From an uncultured bacterium (GTDB lineage: Bacteria; Bacteroidota; Bacteroidia; Bacteroidales; Muribaculaceae), in NCBI GenBank assembly GCA_905214735.1, contig CAJMNI010000047.1, forward strand, positions 1 to 17,241: a stretch of 17,241 nt of DNA, written 5' to 3'. Below the pieces are notes generated by a model that saw only the letters and a program-made list of their open reading frames with translations, was not told where the DNA came from and did not search any database. A program made the position numbers and the translations under genes. Every line of letters begins with the position of its first letter. The stretch's first letter is position 1. Below are positions 7,719 through 14,390 of the stretch, piece by piece.

Positions 7719-7753
7719 CCGACGGCAATGCATTTTAGCATCGTCGCCGGCTT
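7708..7753 (-). terminator. Terminator of the rpsF-rpsR-rplI operon
   Basis: On the minus strand, positions 7753-7738 (AAGCCGGCGACGATGC) pair with 7731-7716 over 16 positions, with two G-U pairs and one A-C mismatch, around a 6-nt loop. After two further bases comes a T6 run (7713-7708). This is a classic intrinsic terminator located about 90 nt after the rplI stop codon. Confidence 0.85.
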
Positions 7754-7776
7754 TATCTTTCCGCTTTATCTTTCCG
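7751..7776. repeat. Perfect 13-bp tandem duplication
   Basis: CTTTATCTTTCCG occurs at 7751-7763 and again at 7764-7776 with no gap. It lies in the 3' untranslated region of the ribosomal operon, at the foot of the terminator stem. It probably arose by slippage. A short hairpin (CCGAA/TTCGG, 7774-7788) follows. Confidence 0.75.
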
Positions 7777-7821
7777 AAGGGCTTTCGGAATCCTCAAAAA
7801 GAAGCTTCAGCCCTTGCGGTG

Positions 7822-7842
7822 AAAATTTACCGCGTAAATTTT
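7822..7842 (-). other. Perfect 9-bp inverted repeat at the rplI stop codon
   Basis: AAAATTTAC (7822-7830) and GTAAATTTT (7834-7842) are exact inverted repeats with a 3-nt CGC loop. They overlap the TAA of rplI at 7841-7843. The stem is AT-rich and no T-run of terminator quality follows, so it may be a 3' RNA stability or processing element. The true terminator lies further on at 7708-7753. Confidence 0.6.
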
Positions 7843-8296
7843 ATTTCTCCTCTTCTTCAGCCACAACCTCAACCTCGATCTCGGCGGACACGTCGCGGAG
7901 ATAACGGACAGTTGCGGTGTAGGTGCCGATCTGTTTGATCACGTCCTTGAGCTCGATGAGCTTGCGGTCAACTTCGTGACCGAGCTCCTGAAGAGCTTGG
8001 GCGATATGGGCGGCGTTGACCGAACCGTAAACGTTGCCATTTGCGCCGGCCTTGGCTGTGATTGTCAGCTTAACGCCATTCACGGCGGCTGCGGCTGCCT
8101 CGGCGTCCTCGTGAATCTTGGCTACCTTGTGAGCCTGCTGCTTCTGGTCTTCTTTCAGACGCTTCAGAGCGGCGTCTGATGCGATGATGGCCATTCCCTG
8201 AGGAATGAGATAGTTGCGGCCGTAGCCGTCTTTTACCTCAACGATATCATCCTTATAACCTAAAGCGGGGATATTTTCCTTAAGAATTACTTTCAT
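7841..8296 (-). CDS. rplI: 50S ribosomal protein L9
   Basis: L9 binds 23S rRNA near the base of the L1 stalk and helps hold reading frame. The 151 residues match the two-domain family. The N-terminal rRNA-binding domain shows MKVILKENIPALGYKDDIVEVKDGYGRN with the family's GYGRNYLIPQG signature. A long connecting helix (about 42-75, alanine-rich) follows, then the C-terminal domain containing GNVYGSVN. The tail ends in EEEEK. It is the last gene of the rpsF operon, 31 nt after rpsR. Its stop codon is embedded in a perfect inverted repeat. Confidence 0.97.
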   Translation of the reverse strand: MKVILKENIPALGYKDDIVEVKDGYGRNYLIPQGMAIIASDAALKRLKEDQKQQAHKVAKIHEDAEAAAAAVNGVKLTITAKAGANGNVYGSVNAAHIAQALQELGHEVDRKLIELKDVIKQIGTYTATVRYLRDVSAEIEVEVVAEEEEK

Positions 8297-8327
8297 TGTC
8301 TGATAGTTTAATAGGTTTTAAAAATGA

Positions 8328-8594
8328 TTATTTCATCAGGTCGGTCACGTAGGGAAGGAGCGCGAGATGGCGTGCACGCTTTACAGCCTGAGCCACGCGG
8401 CGCTGGAACTTCAGCGAAGTGCCCGTGATGCGGCGGGGAAGAATCTTGCCCTGCTCGTTGAGAAATTTCTTAAGGAACTCGGGATCCTTATAGTCGATAT
8501 ATTTGATACCGCTGCGTTTGAAACGGCAGTATTTTTTCTTCTTCGTATCTACTGTGAGAGGTGTGAGATAACGGATTTCGTTGTTTGCTGCCAT
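8328..8594 (-). CDS. rpsR: 30S ribosomal protein S18
   Basis: S18 pairs with S6 on the platform of the small subunit. The 88-residue basic protein carries the typical core: KKKKYCRFKRSGIKYIDYKD, LKKFLNEQGKILPRRITG, and RRVAQAVKRARHLALLPY. The stretch ILPRRITGTSLKFQRRV is the S18 signature. There is a single cysteine (about residue 23), so no zinc-binding set. It starts 3 nt after the rpsF stop, which indicates co-translation with its partner. Unlike many proteobacterial operons, neither ssb nor priB lies between rpsF and rpsR. Confidence 0.98.
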   Translation of the reverse strand: MAANNEIRYLTPLTVDTKKKKYCRFKRSGIKYIDYKDPEFLKKFLNEQGKILPRRITGTSLKFQRRVAQAVKRARHLALLPYVTDLMK

Positions 8595-8597
8595 GAT

Positions 8598-8990
8598 TTA
8601 TGCCTCCTTTGCTTCTGCTTTTGCCTCAGCCTCGGCCTCGGCGGGTTTCTCCTGCGGTTTGCTTGCTCTCAGTCTGCGACGCTTCTCGGCATATTCCACT
8701 GCATATTTGTCGAGGCGGAATGTGAGGAAGCGGATCACGCGCTCGTCGCGGCGGAATGCCGTCTCAAGACGCTTCACGATCGTCGGCTCGCCTTCAAACT
8801 CGAAAAGCACATAGAAGCCTGTGGATTTCTTCTGGATCGGATATGCGAGCTTGCGAAGGCCCCAGAGCTCTTCGTTAACGAGCGTGGCGTCGTTTTGCTT
8901 CAGCACATCCTTGAATTTCTCTACCGCTTCCTTCATCTGATCGTCAGACAAAACGGGAGTTAAAATGAAAACGGTCTCGTAATGATTCAT
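8598..8990 (-). CDS. rpsF: 30S ribosomal protein S6
   Basis: S6 forms a heterodimer with S18 in the small subunit. The 130-residue protein starts MNHYETVFILTPVLSDDQ, has the RKLAYPIQKKSTGFYVLFEFE segment and ends the fold near RFLTFRLDKYA (about residue 97). A charged, alanine/glutamate/lysine-rich tail (about 108-130, PQEKPAEAEAEAKAEAKEA) follows, built on low-complexity DNA. Such tails are common in S6 and variable in length. It is the first gene of the operon, with a good promoter at 9079-9110 and a structured leader RNA. S6-S18 complexes repress their own mRNA in several bacteria, so autoregulation is plausible here. Confidence 0.97.
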   Translation of the reverse strand: MNHYETVFILTPVLSDDQMKEAVEKFKDVLKQNDATLVNEELWGLRKLAYPIQKKSTGFYVLFEFEGEPTIVKRLETAFRRDERVIRFLTFRLDKYAVEYAEKRRRLRASKPQEKPAEAEAEAKAEAKEA

Positions 8991-9033
8991 AATGTGAATG
9001 AATGATTGTTTGAGTTGTATTTTGTTAATTATC

Positions 9034-9077
9034 AGCCGGAAATATCCGAAAAGTCTCCTTTTCGCACATTTCCGGCT
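9034..9077 (-). promoter_or_regulatory. Two-stem leader hairpin upstream of rpsF
   Basis: On the minus strand the RNA can fold as an outer 10-bp perfect stem (AGCCGGAAAT 9077-9068 with ATTTCCGGCT 9043-9034). A symmetric 3x3 internal loop (GUG/GAU) follows, then an inner 7-bp perfect stem (CGAAAAG/CTTTTCG) capped by GAGA, a GNRA tetraloop. No T-run follows, so it is not a terminator. It begins one base after the -7 promoter box, so the outermost few bases may not be transcribed. It is a candidate autoregulatory or stability element for the S6-S18-L9 mRNA. Confidence 0.7.
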
Positions 9078-9078
9078 G

Positions 9079-9110
9079 CAAAATTACTAATTTTTTCCGA
9101 CTTGCGCAAA
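9079..9110 (-). promoter_or_regulatory. rpsF operon promoter
   Basis: On the minus strand, TTTG (9110-9107) and TAATTTTG (9086-9079) are separated by exactly 20 nt. Both boxes are perfect matches to the Bacteroidetes -33/-7 consensus. Predicted transcription start is near 9072-9075, about 85 nt before the rpsF ATG. The -33 TTTG is part of a 6-bp inverted repeat, CGCAAA-ATA-TTTGCG. Confidence 0.8.
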
Positions 9111-9145
9111 TATTTTGCGGCTCAGTCTTAAAAGATTACGCTTCC

Positions 9146-10858
9146 TTACGCGTTTTCTCCCTCAAGATAGAAGGCGAGCTGGTCGGGCTTGAAAGCCTCG
9201 ATAAATTCTGCATGCTTGGCGCATTCGGCTTTGCCGAGGTTGACGAAGACGTTGAGCGAACGGCGGAAGTCGTCGTTGCGAGTGGCGTCGTCGAGAAGCA
9301 GATAACCCATCACGATATAGCCGGCCATCTCCACGAGGCGACGGGCCATGAAGTCATGATAGCGGGTGTCTTCCACTCCCATCACGCTCTCTACGGCGGC
9401 GGCATACTGCTGCGTCATGAATGCGAGCGAGTTCTTTACGGCCTGGTCTTCGGGCTTGCACTCCTTGGCGGCCTGCTCGTTGATCCAGTTGAGATATGTG
9501 CCGGTGGTGACGTGGCGGATGGCTGCCACTACCTGGAGCTGCGTGGTGCCTTCATAGATCGATGTGATGCGGGCGTCGCGGTAGATGCGCTCGCAGGCAT
9601 AATCTTTCATGAAGCCCGATCCGCCGTGGATCTGGATGCAGTCGTAGGCGTTCTGGTTGCAGAATTCCGACGACATTCCCTTGGCCATGGGAGTGAAGGC
9701 GTCGGCCAGACGGCTGTAGACCTTGGCCTCTTTCTTCTCTTCGACGGTAAGCTTGCGCTCTTTGGCGATGTCGTCGTAGGCCTTGTAGATGTCGACGAAA
9801 CGGGAGCAGGCGTAAAGAAGGGCGCGGGTGGCGTCGAGCTTTGCCTTCATCACCGAGAGGATCTCCGACACTGCGGGGAACTCGATGATCGCCTTGCCAA
9901 ACTGGCGGCGGTCTTTGGCGTAAGCCAGAGCTTCGCGATATGCGTTCTCGCTAAGGCCGACGCTCTGGGCGGCGATGCCGAGACGGGCGCCGTTCATAAG
10001 AGCCATCACATATTTGATGAGGCCGAGACGGCGCGAGCCGACGAGTTCGGCGGGAGCGTCCTTATAGGTGAGCTCGCATGTGGGGCTTCCCTTTATACCC
10101 ATCTTGTTCTCAATGCGGCGCACGTTGACGCCGCCGTTGCGCTTGTCGTAGATAAACATCGACAGGCCGCGGCCATCTTTCGTCCCCTCTTCCGAGCGGG
10201 CCAGCACCAGATGAATGTCGCTGTCGCCGTTGGTGATGAAGCGCTTCACGCCGTTGAGCACCCACGAGCCGTCTTCTTTCTGAGTGGCTTTGAGCATCAC
10301 CGACTGGAGGTCGGAACCGGCGTCGGGCTCGGTGAGGTCCATCGACATGGTCTCGCCGGCGCAGACGCGCGGAATATATTTCTGTTTCTGCTCCTCGTCG
10401 GCAAATTCATAGATTGTCTCGGCGCAGTCCTGGAGCCCCCAGAGGTTCTCGAAACCGGCGTCGGCGCGGCTCACGATGTCGGCCGCCATGATATAGGGAG
10501 TGATCGGGAAGTTGAGTCCGCCAAGACGGCGGGGCATCGACATGCCCATCAGACCGGCCTTGCGGCAGACGTCGAGGTTCTTCTTCGTGCCGTCGGCATA
10601 GATCACGCGGTTGTTCTCCACGCGCGGACCGGTGTGGTCGACATCCTCTGCATTCTCCGCGATAACGTCGCCGCAGATCTCGCCCACGATGTCGAGCACG
10701 CGGTCGTAGCTGTCGAGCGCGTCGGCGTAATCCTGGGGTGCGTAGTCATATTTTTCGGCGTCGGCAAAATCGCGCTCCTTCAGGACGACGATCTTCTCCA
10801 TCAGCGGATGTGTGAGATAATGCTTCAGCGCCGGATTGTCATTATAGAAATTAGCCAT
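9146..10858 (-). CDS. Acyl-CoA dehydrogenase, long C-terminal form
   Basis: This FAD enzyme oxidises an acyl-CoA to the enoyl-CoA, or runs in reverse, passing electrons to the flavoprotein encoded just upstream. The 570-residue product contains the FAD-loop motif TEPDAGSD near residue 180, MGIKGSPTCEL, the DRRQFGKAI signature, QIHGGSGFMKDY, and the catalytic base Glu436 in IYEGTTQ, placed as in medium-chain dehydrogenases. About 130 extra C-terminal residues beyond the usual 380-residue core, plus an extended N-terminus, make it the larger subtype. Chain-length preference cannot be read from the sequence. It lies 63 nt after etfA on the same strand with no promoter box seen between, so an etfB-etfA-acd transcript is likely. 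Confidence 0.93.
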   Translation of the reverse strand: MANFYNDNPALKHYLTHPLMEKIVVLKERDFADAEKYDYAPQDYADALDSYDRVLDIVGEICGDVIAENAEDVDHTGPRVENNRVIYADGTKKNLDVCRKAGLMGMSMPRRLGGLNFPITPYIMAADIVSRADAGFENLWGLQDCAETIYEFADEEQKQKYIPRVCAGETMSMDLTEPDAGSDLQSVMLKATQKEDGSWVLNGVKRFITNGDSDIHLVLARSEEGTKDGRGLSMFIYDKRNGGVNVRRIENKMGIKGSPTCELTYKDAPAELVGSRRLGLIKYVMALMNGARLGIAAQSVGLSENAYREALAYAKDRRQFGKAIIEFPAVSEILSVMKAKLDATRALLYACSRFVDIYKAYDDIAKERKLTVEEKKEAKVYSRLADAFTPMAKGMSSEFCNQNAYDCIQIHGGSGFMKDYACERIYRDARITSIYEGTTQLQVVAAIRHVTTGTYLNWINEQAAKECKPEDQAVKNSLAFMTQQYAAAVESVMGVEDTRYHDFMARRLVEMAGYIVMGYLLLDDATRNDDFRRSLNVFVNLGKAECAKHAEFIEAFKPDQLAFYLEGENA

Positions 10859-10921
10859 TGTTTCTTATTCGGTTTAGACCCGAGACCCGCAGCCGTATTT
10901 ACCCGACCGCAGGCTTCCGGC

Positions 10922-11953
10922 TTATTTTGAATTCTTTTTATAGTATTTGATTAATTTCGGGAGAACGTCTTCCACATTTCCGGTGATCACGTAGTCGGCG
11001 ATCGTGTTGATCGGCGCGTCGGGATCGTTGTTGACGGAAATGATGATGGAGCTCTCCTGCATTCCGGCGATATGCTGGATCTGGCCGGAGATTCCGCATG
11101 CGATGTAAAGCTTGGGGCGGACGGTGACGCCTGTCTGGCCGATCTGGCGGTCGTGGTCAACCCATCCTGCGTCGACTGCGGCGCGGCTTGCGCCGACTTC
11201 GGCGCCAAGCACGTCGGCGAGCTGCTGAAGGAGCTCGAAGCCCTCCTTGCTGCCCATGCCGTAACCTCCGGCAACCACGATCGGGCTCCCTTTGAGGTTA
11301 TGCTTGGCTTTCTCCACATGGCGGTCGATCACCTCGACCACATAATCCTCGGGGCGGGTGTAGTCATCTGCCTTCAGGTCGATCACAGCACCCTTGTAGG
11401 CTGCGTCGCGGATCTCTTTCTTCATCACTCCCTCGCGCACTGTCGCCATCTGCGGACGGTTCTCGGGGTTGACGATCGTAGCCACGATGTTTCCGCCGAA
11501 TGCCGGACGGATCTGGAGCAGGAGGTCTTTATATTCTGTGCCTGTGCGGGTGTCGGTGTGGTCGCCGATCTCAAGGGCGGTGCAGTCGGCCGTCAATCCG
11601 CTGTGGAGCGCAGAGCTCACGCGCGGACCGAGGTCGCGGCCGATGGAAGTCGCGCCCATGAAGGCGATGCGCGGCTGCTTCTCCTTGAAGAGGTTGATCA
11701 GAAGCGAGCTGTGGGGAAGCGACGTGTAGGGATAAAGTCGCTTGTCTTCGAATTTATAAAGAGTGTCGACGCCATAGGGCATCACCTGCTTCTCGATATC
11801 TTTCAGGTTATCGCCGGCCACTACGGCCTCGAGCTTGATTCCGAGCTTGTCGGCAAGCTGACGCCCTTTCGTGAGGAGCTCCAGGGAGACGTCGGCCACC
11901 TTGCCGTCCTCGTATTCGCAATATACTATAAGATTATTCTTGTCTGTTGCCAT
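10922..11953 (-). CDS. etfA: Electron transfer flavoprotein alpha subunit
   Basis: EtfA carries FAD and, with EtfB, shuttles electrons between dehydrogenases and other carriers. The 343 residues comprise the N-terminal nucleotide-binding-like domain (about 1-200, with GRDLGPRVSSALHSGLTADC) and the C-terminal FAD domain (about 215-335). The latter shows GASRAAVDAGW, then QIGQTGVTVRPKLYIACGIS and GQIQH (270-294), the classic FAD-binding signature. The RPAFGGNIVATI segment is the form I associate with EtfA of anaerobes. It is 19 nt downstream of etfB and upstream of the acyl-CoA dehydrogenase. Confidence 0.96.
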   Translation of the reverse strand: MATDKNNLIVYCEYEDGKVADVSLELLTKGRQLADKLGIKLEAVVAGDNLKDIEKQVMPYGVDTLYKFEDKRLYPYTSLPHSSLLINLFKEKQPRIAFMGATSIGRDLGPRVSSALHSGLTADCTALEIGDHTDTRTGTEYKDLLLQIRPAFGGNIVATIVNPENRPQMATVREGVMKKEIRDAAYKGAVIDLKADDYTRPEDYVVEVIDRHVEKAKHNLKGSPIVVAGGYGMGSKEGFELLQQLADVLGAEVGASRAAVDAGWVDHDRQIGQTGVTVRPKLYIACGISGQIQHIAGMQESSIIISVNNDPDAPINTIADYVITGNVEDVLPKLIKYYKKNSK

Positions 11954-11972
11954 GGTTTGATCTTTATGATTG

Positions 11973-12842
11973 TTAGCCGATCGTATGGTTGGCGATAAGT
12001 TCCTTCACGAGGTTCTCGATATCCTCGTCGGTGTTTTCAACGCGACGGGCATCTTTGGCGGTGAACACCACGTTCTCGATTCCCTTCACTTTCGTGGGGG
12101 AGCCGGCGAGGCCGCACTGCTGCAAGTCGGCGTCGACCGTAACGGTGTTCCATTCGCCGATGTTGAGGTAGGGACGCGCTTCGCAGAAGGCTTTCTTCTT
12201 CTCGTCGCCGGCTATTTCGGAGGGAACAGCGGCATATTTGTATTTCTGCACGTTGCGGGCGTTGCGCGGACGGCAGGCGTCGGCCGAACCGTTAACGGTG
12301 ACAACGAGCGGCATGGGAGCCTTCACGGTCTCGACTCCGCTCTCGATGCGGCGCTTGATGACTGCGTGGCCATCTTCTGCCGAGATGATCTCCTCGGCGT
12401 AGGTGACCTGCGGAAGACCGAGCTTTTCGGCAACCTGCGGGCCTACCTGGGCCGTATCGCCGTCGATGGCCTGGCGGCCGCCGATGATCAGGTCGTAGTC
12501 GCCGATCTTGCGAACGGCCATGCTCAAAGCGTAGGAAGTGGCGAGAGTGTCGGCGCCGGCAAACGCACGGTCGGACAATACGACGCCTCCGTCGGCTCCG
12601 CGGTAAAGTCCTTCGCGGACTATCTCGGCCGCACGGGCCGGTCCCATCGTGAGAAGTGTCACCTTGGTGCCGGGATACATTTCCTTCAGTTTCAGTGCCT
12701 GCTCGAGGGCATTCAAGTCCTCGGGATTAAAAATGGCCGGCAGAGCCGCCCGGTTGATCGTGCCGTCTGCCTTCATGGCGTCCTTGCCCACGTTGCGCGT
12801 GTCGGGCACCTGCTTGGCCAATACAATGATATTTAAACCCAT
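11973..12842 (-). CDS. etfB: Electron transfer flavoprotein beta subunit
   Basis: EtfB pairs with EtfA. In simple ETFs it binds AMP, while in bifurcating ETFs it holds a second FAD and receives hydride from NADH. The 289-residue product begins MGLNIIVLAKQVPDTRNVG, contains FNPEDLNALEQAL, and has GRQAIDGDTAQVGP at 122-135. The DGDTAQVGP form is the one found in anaerobe-type ETFs, rather than the DDDCNQTGQ form of mitochondrial proteins. An upstream ATG at 12908 would add 22 residues unlike any EtfB, so I chose 12842. It is the first gene of the etfB-etfA-acd operon, with a promoter box at 12918-12925. Bifurcation is plausible but not proven. Confidence 0.95.
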   Translation of the reverse strand: MGLNIIVLAKQVPDTRNVGKDAMKADGTINRAALPAIFNPEDLNALEQALKLKEMYPGTKVTLLTMGPARAAEIVREGLYRGADGGVVLSDRAFAGADTLATSYALSMAVRKIGDYDLIIGGRQAIDGDTAQVGPQVAEKLGLPQVTYAEEIISAEDGHAVIKRRIESGVETVKAPMPLVVTVNGSADACRPRNARNVQKYKYAAVPSEIAGDEKKKAFCEARPYLNIGEWNTVTVDADLQQCGLAGSPTKVKGIENVVFTAKDARRVENTDEDIENLVKELIANHTIG

Positions 12843-12917
12843 ATTCTTATGTTGTATTGAGATTTTTTCTTCTCGCTGAGGGGCCGCGTTCCGACGAAAC
12901 CCTTCCATTCAAGATTG

Positions 12918-12925
12918 CAAAGTTA
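12918..12925 (-). promoter_or_regulatory. etfB operon promoter, -7 box
   Basis: TAACTTTG on the minus strand (12925-12918) is a perfect TAnnTTTG match. It predicts a start near 12911 and a leader of about 70 nt. At the -33 distance only a T-rich TTTT is present, so that element is weak. The surrounding DNA is very AT-rich. Confidence 0.65.
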
Positions 12926-13049
12926 ATAAATTTTCTCAATATAATAAAATATGTGCAAACCGGCACAGTTTTTTGGTCATTATATCGCCTCTTTTTTCGC
13001 ATTTTTCAAATTTCTCCCCTCCCGCGCCCCTTTCTATGCTCCCGGCCGT

Positions 13050-13080
13050 TTTGATTTTCCGATTATTAGTTGTAATTTTG
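13050..13080 (+). promoter_or_regulatory. Promoter of the PD40 protein gene, leaderless layout
   Basis: TTTG (13050-13053), a 19-nt spacer and TAATTTTG (13073-13080) form a full-consensus Bacteroidetes promoter. The ATG of the downstream gene is at 13086, only 5 nt after the -7 box, so the predicted transcription start falls at or next to the start codon. Confidence 0.75.
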
Positions 13081-13085
13081 CTCCT

Positions 13086-14345
13086 ATGACAACAACCCGC
13101 ATACTATCGATTCTGACTCTCCTGCTCGCCGCGCCTCTCATGGCTCAGGCGCAGTCGGCCGTGGAACTCCTCGAAAGAGGACGCGAGGCTTATCTCGACT
13201 ATCGCTTCAGCGACGCTGCTAAAGATTACGCCGCCGCTTTCCGCAAGATCAAGAAATCCGACGAGGAGAATCTCGACAAATACCGTCTTTACAACTCGCA
13301 GCTCACCAATGCCCGGAATTTTCTCGAACGCGTCGAGAAGATCGTGATCATCGACAGCATCAGCGTGCCGCGCGAGGATTTCTTCAAGCATTACCGCATT
13401 CCCGTCTCGTCGGGTACGCTCGGCAACGGCGACGACCTCCCCTACCGCCGCCCCGGAGTGAACTATGTCTTCACCAACGAGGGCGACGACTATAAGATCT
13501 GGGCCGAAACCGACACCACCGGTTTCTCGCAACTCGTGGAGGCGATGCGCCTCACCGACAACAGCTGGAGCAAGCCGGCTCCGGTGGCCGACGAACTCTC
13601 CGAAGATGGCGACGCCATTTACCCCTTCATGATGTCTGACGGCGTCACCCTCTACTATGCCTCCAACGGCAAGGAGTCGATCGGAGGGTACGACCTGATG
13701 GTCGCCACCCGCGACGCCGCCGACGGCTCTTTCCTCCAGCCCCAGAATCTCGGATTCCCCTACAATTCCCCCTACGACGACTATATGCTCGCGATCGATG
13801 AGCTCAACAACGTAGGCTGGTGGGCCACCGACCGCAACCAACTCGACGACGAACTGACCGTCTACGTCTTCATCCCCAACGACCTGCGCCGCAACTACAC
13901 CGAGGAGGATCTCGAAAAGGAGGAGGATGAGGAGGGTGAATCCCGGCCACTGTCGATGACCGATTTCGCCCGCATATCCGACTATGTCGCCACTCAGGAT
14001 CCCGATGCCGACTATGACCAACTTCTCGCCGAGATCCGCAGCATCAAACCCGGCCGCCACGAGGCTAAGGCGGAGTTCCATCTCCCCCTCCCGGGCGGAA
14101 AAATTTACACCCACTTCTCCGATTTCAGAAGTCAGACCGCAAGCCAGCTCATGAAAAGATATCTGGCCGAAAAGATGCTTCTCGAAGATAAGGAGACCCG
14201 TCTTTCGACCATGCGCCGCGAATATGCCGACTCGCGTTCGGCTTCGCTCGGACAATCCATCCGCACCCTCGAGCAGGAACTGGAGCAACAGCGTCTGAAG
14301 CTCCGCAAGCTCCTGAGCGACGTCTACCGCTCCGAACAGAATTAA
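13086..14345 (+). CDS. Secreted PD40 / beta-propeller protein with C-terminal coiled coil
   Basis: The 419-residue product has a signal peptide (MTTTRILSILTLLLAAPLMA, cleavage after AQA near residue 22). A TPR-like helical segment (about 25-85, RGREAYLDYRFSDAAKDYAAAF) follows, then WD40/PD40-type beta-propeller repeats. The clearest is at about 174-211 (DGDAIYPFMMSDGVTLYYAS), with a second around 220-262. An acidic patch (about 273-287) and a C-terminal coiled coil (about 350-415) complete it. The TPR-plus-PD40 order recalls PorE-like envelope proteins of Bacteroidetes, but no OmpA peptidoglycan-binding domain is present. A periplasmic or surface scaffold role is inferred only. An upstream ATG at 12951 stays in frame but would bury the signal peptide and cross the promoter, so I start at 13086. 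cstA follows after 45 nt. Confidence 0.85.
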   Translation: MTTTRILSILTLLLAAPLMAQAQSAVELLERGREAYLDYRFSDAAKDYAAAFRKIKKSDEENLDKYRLYNSQLTNARNFLERVEKIVIIDSISVPREDFFKHYRIPVSSGTLGNGDDLPYRRPGVNYVFTNEGDDYKIWAETDTTGFSQLVEAMRLTDNSWSKPAPVADELSEDGDAIYPFMMSDGVTLYYASNGKESIGGYDLMVATRDAADGSFLQPQNLGFPYNSPYDDYMLAIDELNNVGWWATDRNQLDDELTVYVFIPNDLRRNYTEEDLEKEEDEEGESRPLSMTDFARISDYVATQDPDADYDQLLAEIRSIKPGRHEAKAEFHLPLPGGKIYTHFSDFRSQTASQLMKRYLAEKMLLEDKETRLSTMRREYADSRSASLGQSIRTLEQELEQQRLKLRKLLSDVYRSEQN

Positions 14346-14390
14346 CCCTACCCCGGAATCACGACCTTATTCCGGAATCAACCTGACACC

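Noticed and set aside
7613..7741. Upstream extension of dnaN to an ATG at 7741
   Set aside because: It adds 43 residues unlike any clamp and would start inside the terminator loop, upstream of the predicted promoter start.
8598..8670. Repetitive Ala/Glu/Lys coding tract at the end of rpsF as a functional repeat array
   Set aside because: Such charged tails are common in S6 and the DNA repeat is short and imperfect.
9212..10930. 572-codon plus-strand open frame antisense to the acyl-CoA dehydrogenase
   Set aside because: The minus-strand gene has full family motifs and a catalytic Glu. The antisense frame has no recognisable domain and is explained by the GC-rich third positions of the real gene.
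12843..12908. Upstream start of etfB at 12908
   Set aside because: EtfB proteins begin with the MGLNIIVLAKQVPD-type sequence encoded from 12842. The extra 22 residues are unlike the family.
13104..14288. 394-codon minus-strand open frame antisense to the PD40 gene
   Set aside because: The plus-strand frame has a signal peptide, propeller motif and consensus promoter. The antisense product is a low-information mirror of it.
14353..14380. CCGGAATCA twice in the gap before cstA
   Set aside because: Nine-base repeats with a 19-nt period in a 45-nt gap are too weak to call a site, and no promoter box or hairpin accompanies them.
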